Positions 8,101 through 8,917 of a stretch of 8,917 nucleotides of DNA are shown here, piece after piece. Under the pieces are notes generated by a model. That model saw nothing but the letters and a program-made list of their open reading frames with translations, was not told where the DNA came from and did no database searches. Source of the DNA: Bacteroidota bacterium (GTDB lineage: Bacteria; Bacteroidota; Bacteroidia; JAADEI01); contig JAJRPU010000052.1 in assembly GCA_024280615.1 (NCBI GenBank), positions 1-8,917 of the forward strand. The letters are read 5' to 3'. The position numbers were made by a program, and so were the translations under genes. Within the stretch, counting starts at the first letter, position 1, and each line of letters starts with the position of its first letter.

Positions 8101-8596
8101 TATAATAAACATTTTTGTCCTTCACAGGAACAATGAATAAGCCCCATAATAAAGCCTTTTCGCCCTTATTCTTACTTCTTGATTTCTTTTTTGTTGACTT
8201 TTTGACTATTTCATGAAGGTGATTCTTTACGAAATCTGACCACTCTTCAGCATCTGCATCTCTCATTTCAATCAATTGTTCATAAGCGGTTTCCAATTGC
8301 AAGGCACACGCCACCTCATGCTTACACGGAATTCCCTTCCGGCCAAAAGGGCAATCACAAGACAAGTCTATATACATGTCATTATTGCTATAAACTAAAT
8401 TGCCTTTTATATTATACACATTGTTTTCTTGTCCATAGGCGATTGCTTTAATGCTTTTGTGGGAATCAACATTTGTCGGACGAATACTTAAAATTTTGAC
8501 CCTATCCTCTTTAAGATATTGTTCTCCCCGTTCAAAAATAGTTTTTCCAACCACTCTCCTGATTGACTCCTTGTCCAACCTACATCTGTGCATCAT
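5156..8596 (-). CDS. SNF2-family helicase-like ATPase with N-terminal SWIM zinc finger
   Basis: This 1146-residue cytoplasmic protein is a predicted ATP-driven DNA translocase of the bacterial SNF2/HepA class. A SWIM zinc finger is formed by C80-x-C82, C91 and H93 and probably contacts nucleic acid. A lysine-rich stretch (132-147) follows. The long middle region (about 150-640) includes a segment resembling the SNF2-associated domain (WLKLEGVVEW at 549-558 and VKLADGS at 585-591). The ATPase core starts at LRPYQREGYRWM (671-682), with Walker A DDMGLGKT (696-703), motif II LDEAS (791-795), motif III TGTPIENSLSELW (821-833), motif V LTLKAGGFGLNLT (1043-1055), DPWWNPAVE (1064-1072) and motif VI DRAHRMGQ (1077-1084). 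All key ATPase residues are present, but motif II deviates from the usual DEAQ. Start is ATG 8596, with a second ATG directly after; no Shine-Dalgarno. Such proteins occur in transcription recycling, repair and some defence loci; nothing here selects one role. Confidence 0.95.
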   Translation of the reverse strand: MMHRCRLDKESIRRVVGKTIFERGEQYLKEDRVKILSIRPTNVDSHKSIKAIAYGQENNVYNIKGNLVYSNNDMYIDLSCDCPFGRKGIPCKHEVACALQLETAYEQLIEMRDADAEEWSDFVKNHLHEIVKKSTKKKSRSKNKGEKALLWGLFIVPVKDKNVYYTRDWVAIPGFFTMDANYFNSYMKFRKHLPKVMEKAWRERKVVFDRSKLKKQTTIENLKYVPLAKTLDDFLKDYKTEEGIPATKFPSFMNALEKELAFSGWVPVFVDKRCLPLSDKKRVDKVFVFEEVLEAFNFTYIASLVGEEKGAEKYVIDVYPGLMFTTIPMPEFSDEKHVLASDQDGYSVTYEIKYGKNVNLMYGNVIYPIYDEPDKAPPIGVTISKQEFIDAMNKEGINRGFIRLMIFGEELETIENKEPKPRLYLELKNNKIYARLRFKYGKVEVDFRNERQFFEFLDRGEGFYYVLRDPDEEYAIYRKLAQKKYGLNYLRRDADFMMPVRSGIHPFEFLEEYVPKIVSLGVDVFSSDELLNIRPPKIKLEVSSTGIDWLKLEGVVEWEGDNAQLSIEEVLKQWKKQKDEKVKYVKLADGSKRIIHPKLQALLEKLESLIKSGNKVELDNLFILDLLNEAEETLDVSWDIDIEHSIGKYKKLTKIKKLPRYPLPKKFKGKLRPYQREGYRWMRMLYDYELGGILADDMGLGKTVQVLAFISGIRESTQVENPDLIIVPRSLLYQWFSEAQKFTPHLRIGIYDGTDRKNFQFHDYDLILTTYGLVRNDIDFLKEKQFHILILDEASSAVKQRTSKTAKAIRQLNAKFKLALTGTPIENSLSELWTQMSLLMPGILGTYEVFRNIFIKAEQNLKRGAAIHIDIIALEILREYVKPLILRRTKEMVLKDLPPKTEETILCTLPVEHKSFYDEAFEYFRKTVLELKKQQEYWEARIKLLSALMRLRQAAIHPKILDSKYSGPSGKFEQLLILLNDIASGGHKALVFSSFVKPLELLADLLTQQGWKYSFLSGKTPAKQRQKAIKEFSENPDVPIFLLTLKAGGFGLNLTAADYVIILDPWWNPAVEKQAADRAHRMGQQKPVFVFRLVSKNTIEEQVFELQKKKQQLFDIVMSNDSKQWKSISVDQLDQIIKVLVPEIEI

Positions 8597-8627
8597 GGCT
8601 AACTGCCAGATATTTTGTGTTGCTTAA

Positions 8628-8635
8628 CAAAATTA
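8628..8635 (-). promoter_or_regulatory. Candidate -7 element for the SNF2 gene
   Basis: On the minus strand this reads TAATTTTG, an exact TAnnTTTG match, ending 31 nt before ATG 8596. At the -33 distance the sequence is TTTA-rich with no clean TTG. It sits in the 116-nt divergent region (8597-8712), which contains no small gene that I can support. Confidence 0.4.
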
Positions 8636-8662
8636 GTCCATGTGTATTTATTAATAAAGTGC

Positions 8663-8694
8663 TTGCCCGTAACGTTTTTTTTGCATTACTTTTA
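8663..8694 (+). promoter_or_regulatory. Candidate promoter for the right-edge lipoprotein gene
   Basis: TTG at 8663-8665 and TACTTTTA at 8687-8694 are separated by 21 bp. This resembles the Bacteroidota -33/-7 arrangement, with one mismatch in the last base of TAnnTTTG. The element ends 18 nt before ATG 8713. A T8 tract lies inside the spacer. It is the only candidate in this window with a recognisable -33 TTG. Confidence 0.4.
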
Positions 8695-8712
8695 TAACAA
8701 AACAAAAGTTAC

Positions 8713-8917
8713 ATGAACAGGCTTGTTTCTGTGCTGGCAATGACCCTGTTTTTAACATTTTTACAGTCCTGCAAATGGAAAACTTCCTGTAAAGCATCTT
8801 ACACTTGGCTATATAAACTCGGTGAACCCATTACAGACAAGGAGATAGAGCGCCAATATGATTATTACGACATAGACCTGTTCAACACTTCTCCAGAACA
8901 GGTCAAGCGTATTCAGG
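8713..8917 (+). CDS. Lipoprotein, probable glycoside hydrolase family 114 (N-terminal part, runs off right edge)
   Basis: Sixty-eight codons are open from ATG 8713 to the window end. The N-terminus is a lipoprotein signal: a short basic start, a hydrophobic core, and a lipobox ending LQSC with Cys20 as the lipidation site. After a short K/S/C-rich linker come TWLYKLGEPI (about 32-41) and YYDIDLFNTSPEQVKRIQ (about 51-68). This matches the start of GH114 domains (endo-alpha-1,4-polygalactosaminidase-like TIM barrels), which typically open with W-x-W/Y-Q-L and then VYDIDLFDTS before a segment leading to the catalytic site. The catalytic residues are beyond the edge. The protein would act at the cell envelope on an amino-sugar polysaccharide, by inference from the family. 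No Shine-Dalgarno precedes the start. The call rests on a short match, so it is moderate. Confidence 0.6.
   Translation, partial: MNRLVSVLAMTLFLTFLQSCKWKTSCKASYTWLYKLGEPITDKEIERQYDYYDIDLFNTSPEQVKRIQ

Overview
The window is about 8.9 kb of AT-rich bacterial chromosome, densely packed with ordinary housekeeping and envelope genes. It most resembles a Bacteroidota-type genome or a close relative. Three upstream gaps hold exact matches to the Bacteroidota -7 promoter element TAnnTTTG, each on the correct strand. Most start codons lack a Shine-Dalgarno sequence. Two proteins carry lipoprotein signals, and the transhydrogenase is the three-subunit form. This placement is inference from those signals and not a firm assignment. 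No rRNA, tRNA, CRISPR array, insertion sequence, phage gene or replication origin was seen.

Layout, left to right. Positions 1-1859 (minus strand) hold a proton-translocating NAD(P) transhydrogenase operon, transcribed pntAA -> pntAB -> pntB. The genes are joined by two ATGA stop/start overlaps, and pntB runs off the left edge. Upstream on the same strand, after a 78-nt gap, lies dnaN, the DNA polymerase III sliding clamp (1938-3065). A divergent 118-nt promoter region separates dnaN from a lone plus-strand family-4-type glycosyltransferase (3184-4299). The glycosyltransferase converges on a minus-strand DUF4349 lipoprotein gene (4300-5118), and the two stop codons abut with no intervening base. 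Behind the DUF4349 gene, 37 nt away on the same strand, is a large SWIM zinc-finger plus SNF2 ATPase gene (5156-8596). After a second divergent 116-nt promoter region, a plus-strand lipoprotein gene starts at 8713 and runs off the right edge. Its N-terminus looks like glycoside hydrolase family 114.

The only clear functional unit is the transhydrogenase: PntAA binds NAD(H), and PntAB with PntB forms the membrane proton channel and the NADP(H) site. dnaN may share transcription with it, but no functional link is known to me. The SNF2 and DUF4349 genes are adjacent and co-directional, but the gap between them contains a promoter-like element, so co-transcription is uncertain. I did not find a convincing new multi-gene system. 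The most unusual signals are a deviant helicase motif II in the SNF2 protein, the shared promoter pattern, the zero-gap convergent junction with a perfect 16-bp palindrome nearby, and the truncated GH114-like lipoprotein.
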